A stretch of 64,000 nucleotides of DNA from the NCBI GenBank assembly GCA_016706225.1, contig JADJKB010000005.1, forward strand, positions 310,001 through 374,000, written 5' to 3'. Position 1 is the first letter of the stretch. Each line of letters starts with the position of its first letter. Made by a program: the position numbers and the translations under genes. The DNA comes from Myxococcales bacterium (GTDB lineage: Bacteria > Myxococcota_A > Polyangia > Polyangiales > Polyangiaceae). The notes under the pieces are model-generated. The model saw only the letters and a program-made list of their open reading frames with translations, ran no database searches and was not told the DNA's origin. Positions 53,356 through 62,668 of this stretch are shown here, piece after piece.

Positions 53356-54711
53356 TCACTTGGTCAGGAGCTTGAACTCGATTCGGCGATTCTTCTGTTT
53401 GCCGGCCGGGGTCTTGTTGTCGGCAATGGGCTCGGCCGAGCCGGCTCCGCGCGTCGTGACGCGAGCGCCATCGATGCCTTGGGCAACCAGGTACGCCTTG
53501 ACCGCGTCGGCCCGCCCCTGAGACAGCGTGGCGTTCTTGGTGGCGTCCCCGACGTCATCGGTGTGGCCGCTGATCTCGATGCGAAGGTCGCTGTTCTTTT
53601 TCATGACCTCGACCGCGCCGTCGAGCACCGGCTTGGACTTGCCGCGGATCTTCGCCAGCCCGGTGTCGAACTCGATGCCCTGGATCACTCCGGTGAACTT
53701 TTTGACGTCCTCCGGGACCTCGTCGGGACAACCATCGGCGTCCTGGTACCCATTCGTGGTCTCCGGTTCCGTCGGGCACTTGTCGGCCTCGCCGAGCACA
53801 CCGTCCTTGTCCGGATCGGGATCCGGGCAACCGTCCGGCGCGATCCCGGCCTGCGCAGGGCACTTGTCGTCGATGTCGAAGATGCCGTCGTTGTCCGAAT
53901 CTTTCGGGACGGGGCAGCCGTTCTTCAGTTTGTCGTCACTGGCCGGGCCGGCCTCGCTCGGACACGCGTCGTCCGGGTCCGGAACGCCGTCGCCGTCTGC
54001 GTCGGCCGGCGGCGGGCAACCGGTCGGTGCCGGTCCCGCCTCTTTCGGGCATTGGTCCTTGCTGTCCTCGAGGCCGTCCTTGTCGGAGTCGGGGGGCTTC
54101 GGGGTGGCCTTCTTTTTCGTGTCGAAGGTGAACGTCAGACCGACGAGCGCCTCGGGGTGGTGAGTCTGTGCACCTTTGGAGGACTCGTTCTTCTGGGTGA
54201 GGTTGTCGCGCAGATCGAAGCGCAGGCCGACGAACGGGTCGAGCGGCACCTTCACGCCGGCGCCGAAGTGAACGGTCGGGTCGCTGTCGCTCCCCATCGA
54301 GTTAGAGCCCTCGCCCATGCGGCTCATGCCGATGAGAGCGAACGGAGTGAATCCGCTCATGGGGAGCTGACCGATGGCGTGGAGCCTCAGCGCCCACAGT
54401 CCGTCAGCCTCTCCGTCAGCGGTCTTGGTCGGTGCGACCATGCCCTCGACCTCGGCACCCAGCATGTCGATCGGGAAAAACGCGAGACGTCCCCCGATCT
54501 CCGGCGCCACGGACTTGAAGCGCTGATGCGGCAGGTTCTCGTCCTGTAGGTTGTGGCTCTTCGAGGGCATCAGCACACCGCCGAACAGACCCACCTCGAA
54601 GTAGTTCGTGAGCGGTTTGTTCGGTGCCGCCTCCTCGGCGTGGGCGCTCGAAGCGAAGCTGGTGAACACGGCAATGAGAGTGAAGGGCAGAGCGGTCAGC
54701 GAGCGATGCAT
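53356..54711 (-). CDS. OmpA-family protein with thrombospondin type 3 repeats
   Basis: Start ATG 54711 gives a normal signal peptide (SFASSAHAEEAA). The 451-residue protein has an N-terminal beta-barrel-like region (about 25-195) and four to five calcium-binding-type Asp-rich repeats (DSDKDGLEDSKDQCP, DADGDGVPDPDDACP and similar, about 205-330). The C-terminal OmpA peptidoglycan-binding domain follows (NSDLRIEISGHTDDVGD and the ending NRRIEF). It should tie the outer membrane to peptidoglycan. Confidence 0.92.
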   Translation of the reverse strand: MHRSLTALPFTLIAVFTSFASSAHAEEAAPNKPLTNYFEVGLFGGVLMPSKSHNLQDENLPHQRFKSVAPEIGGRLAFFPIDMLGAEVEGMVAPTKTADGEADGLWALRLHAIGQLPMSGFTPFALIGMSRMGEGSNSMGSDSDPTVHFGAGVKVPLDPFVGLRFDLRDNLTQKNESSKGAQTHHPEALVGLTFTFDTKKKATPKPPDSDKDGLEDSKDQCPKEAGPAPTGCPPPADADGDGVPDPDDACPSEAGPASDDKLKNGCPVPKDSDNDGIFDIDDKCPAQAGIAPDGCPDPDPDKDGVLGEADKCPTEPETTNGYQDADGCPDEVPEDVKKFTGVIQGIEFDTGLAKIRGKSKPVLDGAVEVMKKNSDLRIEISGHTDDVGDATKNATLSQGRADAVKAYLVAQGIDGARVTTRGAGSAEPIADNKTPAGKQKNRRIEFKLLTK

Positions 54712-54955
54712 GGGCAGATCTCCGATTTGATTGCGCAGCCTCGCATCGCAAGCGTCATGCCAGGCGACCGGGCGGTGAATTTCAGTAAATCCGCCCCAGC
54801 AAGTGGGTTCCAGGCTGCAGTTCGTAGTCAACAGGCGACATCGATCGCGCCGCTACCGCAGGCTCGGGATTGTCATTCGCTCCGCTGCTCAGTAGGTCCG
54901 GCAGTTCATCGGCGCGTGGCACAGCCCTTGCTGGGGTACATCGCGCAAAGGAACC

Positions 54956-55834
54956 ATGATGAAACTCCAGACCCTGATCCCCTCGAGCCTGTTCCTCCTC
55001 ACGTCGACCGCGATCGCGAGTGCACAACCCGAAGGTCTCTTGAAAACGGAGGCGGCCACGAGCGGGAAGACCGACGTCGCGGCTGAAGGATTTCAGGCCG
55101 CCGCCAAGGACGCACCCGATGCGAAGGACACGACGGAGGGCAAGGTGTCGGCGGGTGGCTTGATGAGCACCGGCAACTCGCGCTCGCTCGCTGCCACCGC
55201 TGCGACTCAGTTTCGCCTGCGGCGCAGCCTGAATCAGCTGAGCCTGGCGGCAGCAGTCAACTACTCCCGCTCCGCTGCGGACCCTGGCGCGGACATGGAG
55301 ACCACGGTGGAGAACTACCAAGGCAAGGTGCGCTACGACCGCTTCATCTCGAAGCAGGTCGCGCTGTTCCTTTCGACCTCGGCACGTCGTGATCGCTTTC
55401 AAGGGCTCGACGTCCGCCTGAACCTGGACCCCGGCGTCGCCTATTATTTCATCGACGAGAAGACGCATCAGCTCTGGACCGAGGTGGGCTACGACCTTCA
55501 GTACGACGTGCGCCGGGACGAGAACGTCGCCGCCGCCAGCGCCGCCGGAGAGCCGGTCGACAAGACCGATGTTCAACACAGCGGGCGCGTTTTTGCCGGC
55601 TACAGCAACAGCCTGAATGAACATGTGAAGTTCAATACCGGCCTCGAATACCTGCAAGGCCTGCCAGAGACCGAGCGCTGGCGCCTGAACTGGGACGTCG
55701 GCCTGAGCTCGGCCATTGGTGGAGACTTCTCACTCGCGACGACTTTCAGCCTGAAGTACGACCACGCCCCGCTGCCCGGGGTGAAGGAGCTCGACACGGT
55801 CACCGCGGTGAGCCTGGTCTACACGTTGCTCTGA
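54956..55834 (+). CDS. DUF481-type outer-membrane beta-barrel protein
   Basis: The 292-residue protein has a signal peptide (SLFLLTSTAIASAQ), a charged spacer, then alternating beta segments (GKVSAGGLMSTGNSRS, YDRFISKQVALFLSTSARRD) typical of DUF481 (YdiY) proteins, a small barrel family linked to salt or envelope stress. The C-terminal LVYTLL fits a barrel end. It is divergent from the OmpA gene with a 244-bp intergenic region that holds no gene I can see. Confidence 0.8.
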   Translation: MMKLQTLIPSSLFLLTSTAIASAQPEGLLKTEAATSGKTDVAAEGFQAAAKDAPDAKDTTEGKVSAGGLMSTGNSRSLAATAATQFRLRRSLNQLSLAAAVNYSRSAADPGADMETTVENYQGKVRYDRFISKQVALFLSTSARRDRFQGLDVRLNLDPGVAYYFIDEKTHQLWTEVGYDLQYDVRRDENVAAASAAGEPVDKTDVQHSGRVFAGYSNSLNEHVKFNTGLEYLQGLPETERWRLNWDVGLSSAIGGDFSLATTFSLKYDHAPLPGVKELDTVTAVSLVYTLL

Positions 55835-55870
55835 GCCGCGAGCGAGCTCCGGTCGCTTCGCGCCCGGCTC

Positions 55871-56479
55871 TCACCCGTCGGGTTCATCGGGCGGCCGCCC
55901 CGCTATCTGCATGTTCGTGATCGAGAGACGAGCCGCCGCCTCGGTCAGGACTGCCTTGCGCTGCTCCCGCGGCGTGCTCTCCCGCAGCTTGGCCAGCGTG
56001 TCGGCGAACTCCGCGAGCCCTGCTGCGCTTGCCACGCGCGAGAGCTCGTCGCGCAGGCGTTTTGCCAGCGCGGGTGCGGTGCCCGATGAGCTGACCGCCA
56101 GCGTGATCGAGCCCGCCCGGGCGACTGCGACGTGGTCGTAGGAGTTCTGCCCGGGCTGGTCGATGGCGCAGAACAAGATGCGGCGCCGGGCGCAGACGGC
56201 ACCGAGACTGCCCGCGAGCTCGGCGTCCCGGTCAGCGAGCACGACGAGCCAAACCGAGTCGAGGTCGGCGTCGCTGAACGCCCGCCGCTCGAGCGTGATC
56301 CCCGGGCTCTTTGCCATGAGCTCGAGCGCCGCGCAGGGTTCGGAAGCAATCGCCACAACCACCGCGCCCGAGAGCGCCAGGTTCTCCGCTCGGCGTGCCG
56401 CTTCGTCGCTCGAGCCGAGCACCAGGCAGCGTTTGCCGCTCAGGTCCAGGGCCAGCAGAAAACCCGGCGGTTTGCTCAC
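55871..56479 (-). CDS. Precorrin-2 dehydrogenase (siroheme synthase, CysG N-terminal type)
   Basis: A 202-residue enzyme that oxidises precorrin-2 to sirohydrochlorin using NAD, a branch point for siroheme and cobalamin. The Rossmann start (GKRCLVLGSSDEAARRAE) and the IDQPGQNSYDHVAVARAG region match Met8/CysG-A proteins. Its ATG overlaps the stop of the upstream DUF4390-like gene (56476-56479). No methyltransferase domain is fused. Confidence 0.88.
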   Translation of the reverse strand: MSKPPGFLLALDLSGKRCLVLGSSDEAARRAENLALSGAVVVAIASEPCAALELMAKSPGITLERRAFSDADLDSVWLVVLADRDAELAGSLGAVCARRRILFCAIDQPGQNSYDHVAVARAGSITLAVSSSGTAPALAKRLRDELSRVASAAGLAEFADTLAKLRESTPREQRKAVLTEAAARLSITNMQIAGRPPDEPDG

Positions 56480-57183
56480 TTCTTGTCCTTGGGAGGTGGC
56501 GGTTTGTCGACCGTGGGCACGCTCGACTTGGTCGTGAATTTCAGCTCGCGCTCGGCGTCACCAATGCGTTGCAGAAAAAGACCCGTGAAGGTGCTGAAGA
56601 GCGCATCACCCGGTGCCGCAGTGCCGGTGCCCGTCGGACGGCTGACCCAGCGTTTGATCTTGTTCAAGACCTCGGGGCTGACCGGGTTGACCTGGATCTT
56701 CGCTGTCACGTAGACCGCCCTGCCAACGTCGACCTGGTCGCTCGTGCCGATGGGCAGGCGACGCGCCTCGGCGCAGCGGCGAATCACACCGTCGACGGTC
56801 AGCGCGGCGCTCTGTCCGCTGCCGCCCGGCCGCGTGGTCTCGACCAGATACACCTCGTCCCAGACGTGCCAGGTGATCTTGCAGGTCTGCGCGGTGGTCG
56901 AGACGAGCTCCTTTTTGCCCACTTGGTACACGGTCCCCGTGAGCACGATGGTGGTTGGCAAGCCTCGGCTCAGTTTTTTTCGGATCTCGGCGTCGACGAC
57001 GTCGCGAAACGAAACGTCGATGTAGAGCTGGGTCTTCTGATAGTTCCAGTTGAGGCGCGCGTCGCGCAGTGGGTCCTTCTTCTCCTGGGCTGCCGCCCGG
57101 TTTGCCATCGAGAGGGTCGAGCCGGCAAGGAGCGCCGCAAACGCCAGTCGGTGCCGGAGGGGTCGCCGGCCGAGCGGGGTCAC
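56476..57183 (-). CDS. DUF4390-like exported protein
   Basis: A 235-residue protein with a signal peptide (FAALLAGSTLSMANRAAAQ) and a beta-rich domain (VVDAEIRKKLSRGLPTTIVLTGTVY). The domain resembles DUF4390, a periplasmic family often near outer-membrane genes. It is overlapped by 4 bp at both ends (57180-57183 with the BamA-like gene and 56476-56479 with the dehydrogenase gene), so it is in the middle of a coupled operon. Family call moderate, function unknown. Confidence 0.65.
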   Translation of the reverse strand: MTPLGRRPLRHRLAFAALLAGSTLSMANRAAAQEKKDPLRDARLNWNYQKTQLYIDVSFRDVVDAEIRKKLSRGLPTTIVLTGTVYQVGKKELVSTTAQTCKITWHVWDEVYLVETTRPGGSGQSAALTVDGVIRRCAEARRLPIGTSDQVDVGRAVYVTAKIQVNPVSPEVLNKIKRWVSRPTGTGTAAPGDALFSTFTGLFLQRIGDAERELKFTTKSSVPTVDKPPPPKDKK

Positions 57184-58835
57184 CGATTCCCCTCGTTGCG
57201 GACCGGCACGAAGCCGAGCACGTTGGAGAAGGCGAACGCAAAACCACCCGCGGAGGTGTCCATCCGGAAGCCGAGGTTGGCCGTCAGGTCGATGGGGATC
57301 AGCTGCCAGCGCGAGTAGCCGCGGGGCGGGTCGGAGAAGTCGCGATCATGCGCGACACCGTAGACGCCGGCGCTGCCGAAGAAGTCGATGCCGTAGACGG
57401 CTCGCTGGCCGCGATAGAGCGGGATCCGATACTCACCACCGATCTTGGCGGCGTAGGTGCCGTAGCGGACCTCGAGGATCGAAGTGTCCAGGAAGTTGGG
57501 GGGCGGGCGGCGGTCGACGTTCATGCCCAAGACACGCCCGGGCAGAAAATCGCTGTAGTCGCCCACGTAGTACTGCTCGAAGAAGGGGGCTTCGCCGGAG
57601 ATCGCACCGCCGAAAAGCTCCAGGCGAAGCACGTGTTTTTTCCACGGCAGCTCCCACCAGCGGGAGGCAGCGACTGCGAGCTTCTGATAGGCGTAGTCGC
57701 TGCCGAGCGGGGTCAGGCCGACTTCGCCGGTCACGTTGGCCAGCCAGCCACGGGTGGGCAAGAACGGGTGGTCGCGCGTGTCGTGCTGCAGGGTGGCTCG
57801 CGCGGTGGACAGCACACTGCGTCCCGGCAGGATGTCGAACAGGATCGGCTCGCGGTCGAGACCGCGAATGTGGGAGGCGGCGCGCGGCAAAGTCGCGTCG
57901 ACGGACTCCAGCCGATAGTTGAGCCAGAGCTGTGTGGACACCGACAGGTCGCGCCCGACCCCCAGCATGCCGCCGAAGCGTTTGTAGCGGACCACCGCGT
58001 AGTCCGGCACCTGATTCAGCTGCAACGGATCGTCCCAGAGCACGTCGGCGTTGCCGAAATAGTCCTTGGCGTCATTGAAAAGCAGCATGCCGCTGGTCAT
58101 CCACCGGCCGCCCAGGAATGCCGGGTCGAGGAAGCGCACCCGCAGGGCGAGTTGTTCCTGCGCCAGCCCCACAGCGGCGCCGAGCGTGATGCCCGTGCCT
58201 GCGAGGTTCGTCTCTGCGACGTCGAGCCCGGCGTACGCGGTGAGCGGGCGCGCGTTGCCGCGTTTGTCCGCATCTGCGCTCAGCCCCATCCACAGATCGT
58301 TGACGATGATGGTGTTACGCTCTTGCACGTCGATGACCAGGACGACTTGACCGCGCGCTGAACCTTTCCGCAGGGAGAACTGCACGTCGCGGAAAAAACC
58401 CGTGCCAAGCAGGCGGTAGCGCGTGAGCTCGACCTCGCTGTCGTCGACGTCGATCACGTCGCCGGGTTTGAACGGCACATAGCGCATTACGACGCGCGAA
58501 CGCGTGCGGCGGTTGCCGCGCACTTCGATGGCTTCGAGCGTGTAGCGTACGCGCGCCTCTGCTGCCCCGCCGCCCTCCACCTCGAGACCGCCGCGCGGCT
58601 CGGCTGCTCGGGCCTGACCGCGAGGCTCAGGAGGTGGAAGTTCGATCGGCGCTGGCGGCGACGGAGTGGCCGTTGTTCCCCAGGTGTCCGGCGCGTCACC
58701 CTCGCGGACCGCGCCGGGCGGTTGCTCCTCCGCAGGTTCGGGCAGCGCCGGTGCGGGTGCTGCTGCCTGCGCACGGGCGGGGAGCGGTGATACCGCTGCG
58801 ATGAGCGCCAAGAGAAGCGCGGCACGACGCCGCAT
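57180..58835 (-). CDS. BamA/TamA-like outer-membrane protein with single POTRA-like domain
   Basis: The 551-residue protein starts at ATG 58835 with a signal peptide (LLLALIAAVSPLPARAQ) and a Pro-rich spacer. One POTRA-like domain (about 97-175, ITLEAIEVRGNRRTR-like start, LLGTGFFRDVQF) precedes a 16-strand-type surface-antigen barrel ending FSNVLGFVPVRNEGNR. It fits an Omp85-superfamily insertase or transporter, smaller than BamA (five POTRA). An in-frame extension upstream to 59072 is arginine-rich and rejected. It leads the coupled operon with DUF4390 and precorrin-2 dehydrogenase. Confidence 0.85.
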   Translation of the reverse strand: MRRRAALLLALIAAVSPLPARAQAAAPAPALPEPAEEQPPGAVREGDAPDTWGTTATPSPPAPIELPPPEPRGQARAAEPRGGLEVEGGGAAEARVRYTLEAIEVRGNRRTRSRVVMRYVPFKPGDVIDVDDSEVELTRYRLLGTGFFRDVQFSLRKGSARGQVVLVIDVQERNTIIVNDLWMGLSADADKRGNARPLTAYAGLDVAETNLAGTGITLGAAVGLAQEQLALRVRFLDPAFLGGRWMTSGMLLFNDAKDYFGNADVLWDDPLQLNQVPDYAVVRYKRFGGMLGVGRDLSVSTQLWLNYRLESVDATLPRAASHIRGLDREPILFDILPGRSVLSTARATLQHDTRDHPFLPTRGWLANVTGEVGLTPLGSDYAYQKLAVAASRWWELPWKKHVLRLELFGGAISGEAPFFEQYYVGDYSDFLPGRVLGMNVDRRPPPNFLDTSILEVRYGTYAAKIGGEYRIPLYRGQRAVYGIDFFGSAGVYGVAHDRDFSDPPRGYSRWQLIPIDLTANLGFRMDTSAGGFAFAFSNVLGFVPVRNEGNR

Positions 58836-59095
58836 CGGGAGTTCGACGAGGGCGGGGGCGCGTCGATTCAAGTTGGACTCCCCACGACGTTGGGCGCTCG
58901 ACGCCTCACGTCGGAGAGCGTAGTCCAGGTCGGGCTCGCCGTCAGCGACTGCACGGGTCGCGAGCCGCCGGATCCGCGCGCCGTTCGCCGGCAAACCGGG
59001 CATGTGTGGGACTCGGGCGACCACGGCGCGGGACATCTGCCGGTCGTTCCGCATGATTCGTACACGGACCACGCTCCGTGATTTAGACTCCGGTC

Positions 59096-60151
59096 GTGCC
59101 GTTTCGAGGAGGCGACGTCGTGGGTGGGCGTTACACGCTCCGCCGCGCCCTGGGGGAGGGCGGCGTCGGCATCGTATGGGCTGCGGACAGCGCGCTCTTC
59201 GGTCGGGTGGCGGTGAAGCTGCTCCGGACCGAGCTGGCGAGCGATTCCGAAGCGGTCGAACGATTTGCCGTGGAGGCCCGCTCGGCCGCGGCCATTGCCC
59301 ACCACCACGTCGTCGCCATCTACGACATCGGGGCCACTCAGGAGGCCGTTCCGTTCTTCGTCATGGAGCTGTGCGATGGCGAGACACTCGAGAGCACGGT
59401 GGCGTCGCGTGGAGCGGTGGGTTTCGAGTACGCCTGCGAGCTCGTGTGCCAGGTTCTGGCCGCGCTCGAGGCGGCTCATGGACACGGCATCGTGCACCGC
59501 GACCTGAAACCCGCCAACATCATGGTCGTGCATCCGGAGCCGGACAAACCGGTCGTGAAGGTCCTCGACTTCGGCATTGCCTGCCGGGTGTCGTCGGCGA
59601 ACACGGAGAGCGGCGGGAGGGTCTTTGGTACGCCGAGCTACATGGCGCCCGAGCAGATCCTCGGTCGGCCCATCGACGAGCGGACTGATGTGTATGCCGT
59701 TGGGGCAATCCTGTACGAGCTCTTGACGGGGCGCCGGCCGTTTCAAGGCAGAACCGACGCGGAAATCATGACCAACGTCTTGCAGCGGCCCCCCATGCCG
59801 CTCAAGGCCTACGATCGCACGCTTCCCGCGGCCATCGAAGCCCTGATCCGCCGCTGCTTGTCGAAGGAACCAACCCAGCGGCCGCCCAGCGCCTTCGAGC
59901 TGCGTCGCGAGCTCGTGCGCTTTCTGCCGCCGCCGGCCCGTCACGCGACCGCGATCGGCACTGCACGCGAGCGCAAGAAGAGCCTGCCGCTGCCGCTGGT
60001 CAAGCGTGCGCCCGTGGAAAGAGAAGCGATCAGCGAGACGGCGCTCCCGCTGGTTCGACGCGGCTCATCCGAGTCTCCCCCGTCGAAGCGGCGTGCCGTG
60101 CTCGAGCTGGTCGGGGAGTCGAATCCGCCGTTCGACCGCGAAGAGGACTGA
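59096..60151 (+). CDS. Ser/Thr protein kinase, soluble
   Basis: A 351-residue kinase with a GTG start at 59096: LGEGGVGIVW, VAVKLL, HRDLKPAN, VLDFGIAC, SYMAPEQ, all in place, and a 75-residue basic tail without a membrane helix. It is divergent from the BamA-like operon across 260 bp in which I see no gene. Confidence 0.94.
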   Translation: MPFRGGDVVGGRYTLRRALGEGGVGIVWAADSALFGRVAVKLLRTELASDSEAVERFAVEARSAAAIAHHHVVAIYDIGATQEAVPFFVMELCDGETLESTVASRGAVGFEYACELVCQVLAALEAAHGHGIVHRDLKPANIMVVHPEPDKPVVKVLDFGIACRVSSANTESGGRVFGTPSYMAPEQILGRPIDERTDVYAVGAILYELLTGRRPFQGRTDAEIMTNVLQRPPMPLKAYDRTLPAAIEALIRRCLSKEPTQRPPSAFELRRELVRFLPPPARHATAIGTARERKKSLPLPLVKRAPVEREAISETALPLVRRGSSESPPSKRRAVLELVGESNPPFDREED

Positions 60152-60186
60152 GCTCGCGCAGAGTCAGACCCACGCCATTGTCTCCG

Positions 60187-60573
60187 TCAGCGCTTGCCGC
60201 GGAAATATTTGGTCGCTCGCTTCTGGCCCTTCGTCGTCAAGACCCCGGTCTCGACCAACTTCTTCATCGGGAGCACGAGGTCTTTCGACGTCAGCTCGAG
60301 CGCTGCGGCGATCTCGCGTGCGCCCTCACCCGGATGTTCTGCGACCCGGCGAGCGATCGCCGCGCTGAGGGTCTCGAGCTCGGAGGCCGAGCGTTTGGCT
60401 CCGCGTCCGCGGCGCTTTCCGCCCGCCTTCGGGCGAGTCGTTGCGGGCTGTCGGGTCCGGGCGCCGCCCAGGGCCTCGCTGACCGCATCGAGCGCGGCCC
60501 GCCGGACCAGCTCGCCGATGTCGGCGACAAAGGCGTCGATGCGGGCCCGCAGCTGCCGGTCGAGGTCGTTCAT
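60187..60573 (-). CDS. Small winged-helix-like DNA-binding protein
   Basis: A 128-residue protein (ATG 60573; an upstream start would add 12). The N-terminal helix (about 1-45) is followed by a Lys/Arg-rich linker and a C-terminal helix-turn-helix region (AEHPGEGAREIAAALELTSKDLVLP then KLVETGVLTTKGQKRATKYF), resembling winged-helix modules. Proteins of this layout recur in myxobacterial genomes. It converges on the kinase with a 35-bp gap. Confidence 0.7.
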   Translation of the reverse strand: MNDLDRQLRARIDAFVADIGELVRRAALDAVSEALGGARTRQPATTRPKAGGKRRGRGAKRSASELETLSAAIARRVAEHPGEGAREIAAALELTSKDLVLPMKKLVETGVLTTKGQKRATKYFRGKR

Positions 60574-60704
60574 GGGAGCCACGGTTTCAGCAGGGTTTTG
60601 TCGTGTCAAGCGGGGTTTTTCCGAGCGGGCTCGGGAGCTGCAAGGTTTGCAGACTGCGGCGACCGGGACTCCGCCGGCTTTGTCTCGGGGAAGTTGACGT
60701 TACG

Positions 60705-61124
60705 TTGCGTTTCTCCAAGTATCTGCGGGTGGACCAGCCGCGTCAGCGCATCCCGACCCTGCCGGACGGGGTCTCAGCCCAGCACGGCCACCTCTCGGCC
60801 AGCATTCACCGACTCCGGCACGCGCACGCCGCGGGCGAGCAGTGGGAAGAGCTCGCGCGGCTCCTGGACCGGCTGGTTCAAGACGTGGCCGAGCATTTCG
60901 AACACGAAGAGCTCTTGATGGAGCGCGGGAAGTACCCCGCGTTCGAGCAACATCGCAACCAGCACGGTTCGTTTCTGCGGCGCCTCACGGCGCTCCGGGC
61001 CGAGTGTGAACGGCGCGAGACCGAGTTGATGGGAGTCTTGTGCGAGCTGCTCGAGGCCTGGTTCAAGTCCCACGAAGAGACGGCCGACCGGTTGGCGCTC
61101 GAGTTCTTGAAGCTCGACGAATGA
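60705..61124 (+). CDS. Bacteriohemerythrin-like protein
   Basis: A non-heme di-iron oxygen-binding protein. The chosen start is TTG 60705 (139 residues); GTG 60729 is also possible. Iron-ligand pattern is present: HGHL, HFEHEELLM, HRNQHGSF, and SHEETAD, the His/Glu/Asp set of the hemerythrin four-helix bundle. No signal peptide. It probably senses or carries O2. Confidence 0.85.
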   Translation: MRFSKYLRVDQPRQRIPTLPDGVSAQHGHLSASIHRLRHAHAAGEQWEELARLLDRLVQDVAEHFEHEELLMERGKYPAFEQHRNQHGSFLRRLTALRAECERRETELMGVLCELLEAWFKSHEETADRLALEFLKLDE

Positions 61125-61132
61125 GCTGACGC

Positions 61133-62668
61133 TCAAGCTTTGACGAACGCGGCGGGGTTGCCTTCGTGCCAGCGGGGTGTGCGCTCATACAATCCGCACA
61201 GGCTGCGGAGGCGAGCCGCCAGTGCGGGGGTGAGCAGAGCAGCGGAGACTCGGAAGCCCCAGTTGCCGTCGACCGTGCCGGGTGTGTTCATGCGCGCCTC
61301 GCTGCCGAGTCCCAGGGCATCTTGCAGTGGAAAGATCGCGAGGTTGGCCACCGAAGCGAGGGCAGCTCGGATCAGCTCCCAGTGAATGTCACCGTCGGGT
61401 GAGCCCAGGTACGCCCGGGTGCGATCGCGTTCGGCGGCGGGAGCCGCGGAGAACCACCCGACGCTCGTGTCGTTGTCGTGGGTCCCGGTGTAGACGACGG
61501 TGTTTCGGTCGTAACGGTGAGGCCGAAAGTCGTTCGCTTCGTCGGAGCCGAAGGCGAACTGCAAAACGCGCATTCCGGGCAGTCCGAAACGCTCGCGGAG
61601 CGCGTGGACCTCCGGGGTCACGATGCCGAGATCTTCCGCGACGAACGGCAGTCCGCCGAAGGCTTGGCGCGCCGCCTCGAACAGGGCTTCACCGGGCACC
61701 TGTACGAAACGACCGACTCGGGCGTCCGCGGCTCCCGCCTGGATCTCCCAGTAGCGTCGGAACGCGATGAAGTGATCGAGCCGAACGGCATCGAAGCGCT
61801 CGAGGCTGAGGCCGAGGCGGGCCAGCCACCAGTCGAAGCCGCGGGCTTGCAGGTAGTCCCAGCGGTAGAGCGGGTTGCCCCAGAGCTGCCCCGTCGCACT
61901 GAATGCGTCCGGCGGCACACCGGCGACGACTGTCGAGCGGCCGCTCTCGTCCAGAAAGAGCGCGGCCTGTTGACTCCACACGTCAGCGCTGTCGTGGGCG
62001 ACGAACATGGGCACGTCGCCGAGCAGTGCGATGTTGCGACTCTGGGCGTAGGTCTTGAGTCGCTGCCACTGCCGACGGAACCACAGCTGCACGTGCTCGT
62101 GGAACGAGATCTCGTCGCTGAGCTCGTGACGGGCGCGCCCGAGGGCGGATGGGTCACGGCGCCTGAGCGCGTCCGGCCAGTCGACGAAGGAGCCAGAGTG
62201 TCGGGATTTGAGCGCCGAGAACAGCGTCCAGTCGGCGAGCCAGCTGCTGGTCCGTCTCAGCTCGTCGAGCTCGTCACGATCGCCAGCGGGCGGGTGAGCC
62301 CGAGCGCGGGCGTGAGCTCGACGCAAGCGCGCTTCGCGAAACTCGCGGGAGGTTCGTGGAGAAGAACCGGCCTCGGAATCGAACGCGAGCTCCGCCGCGT
62401 CGAGCAGTCCGTCGGCCGCGAGATCCACCAGGCTGACGAGCCAGGGGCTGCCTGCAAAGGCCGATGGACTGTCGTAGGGTGAGCCGGAGAAACCGGGCGG
62501 CACCACCGGCAGCATTTGCCACCAGGACTGGCCCGCCGCTGCCAGATAGTCGACGAACGCCCGCGCTTGGGGCCCCAGATCGCCGGCGCCGTGCGGCCCC
62601 GGCAGCGACGTCGGGTGTAGCAGCACGCCGCTCGCGCGCGTGTCCAGCCGGGCGCGGGGTGCGCTCAC
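61133..62668 (-). CDS. malQ: 4-alpha-glucanotransferase (amylomaltase)
   Basis: Transfers maltosyl units between glucans in glycogen/maltodextrin metabolism. The 511-residue length is standard. Landmarks: LHPTSLPGPHGAGD at the start, FDAVRLDHFIAF with the catalytic Asp, VAEDLGIVTPEV with the acid Glu, and YTGTHDNDTSVGW with the stabilising Asp. It shares a 4-bp overlap with TerC upstream (62665-62668). Confidence 0.97.
   Translation of the reverse strand: MSAPRARLDTRASGVLLHPTSLPGPHGAGDLGPQARAFVDYLAAAGQSWWQMLPVVPPGFSGSPYDSPSAFAGSPWLVSLVDLAADGLLDAAELAFDSEAGSSPRTSREFREARLRRAHARARAHPPAGDRDELDELRRTSSWLADWTLFSALKSRHSGSFVDWPDALRRRDPSALGRARHELSDEISFHEHVQLWFRRQWQRLKTYAQSRNIALLGDVPMFVAHDSADVWSQQAALFLDESGRSTVVAGVPPDAFSATGQLWGNPLYRWDYLQARGFDWWLARLGLSLERFDAVRLDHFIAFRRYWEIQAGAADARVGRFVQVPGEALFEAARQAFGGLPFVAEDLGIVTPEVHALRERFGLPGMRVLQFAFGSDEANDFRPHRYDRNTVVYTGTHDNDTSVGWFSAAPAAERDRTRAYLGSPDGDIHWELIRAALASVANLAIFPLQDALGLGSEARMNTPGTVDGNWGFRVSAALLTPALAARLRSLCGLYERTPRWHEGNPAAFVKA

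Noticed and set aside
58836..59095. tRNA-like TTCAA segment around 58870
   Set aside because: No cloverleaf arms could be matched around it; nothing supports a tRNA.
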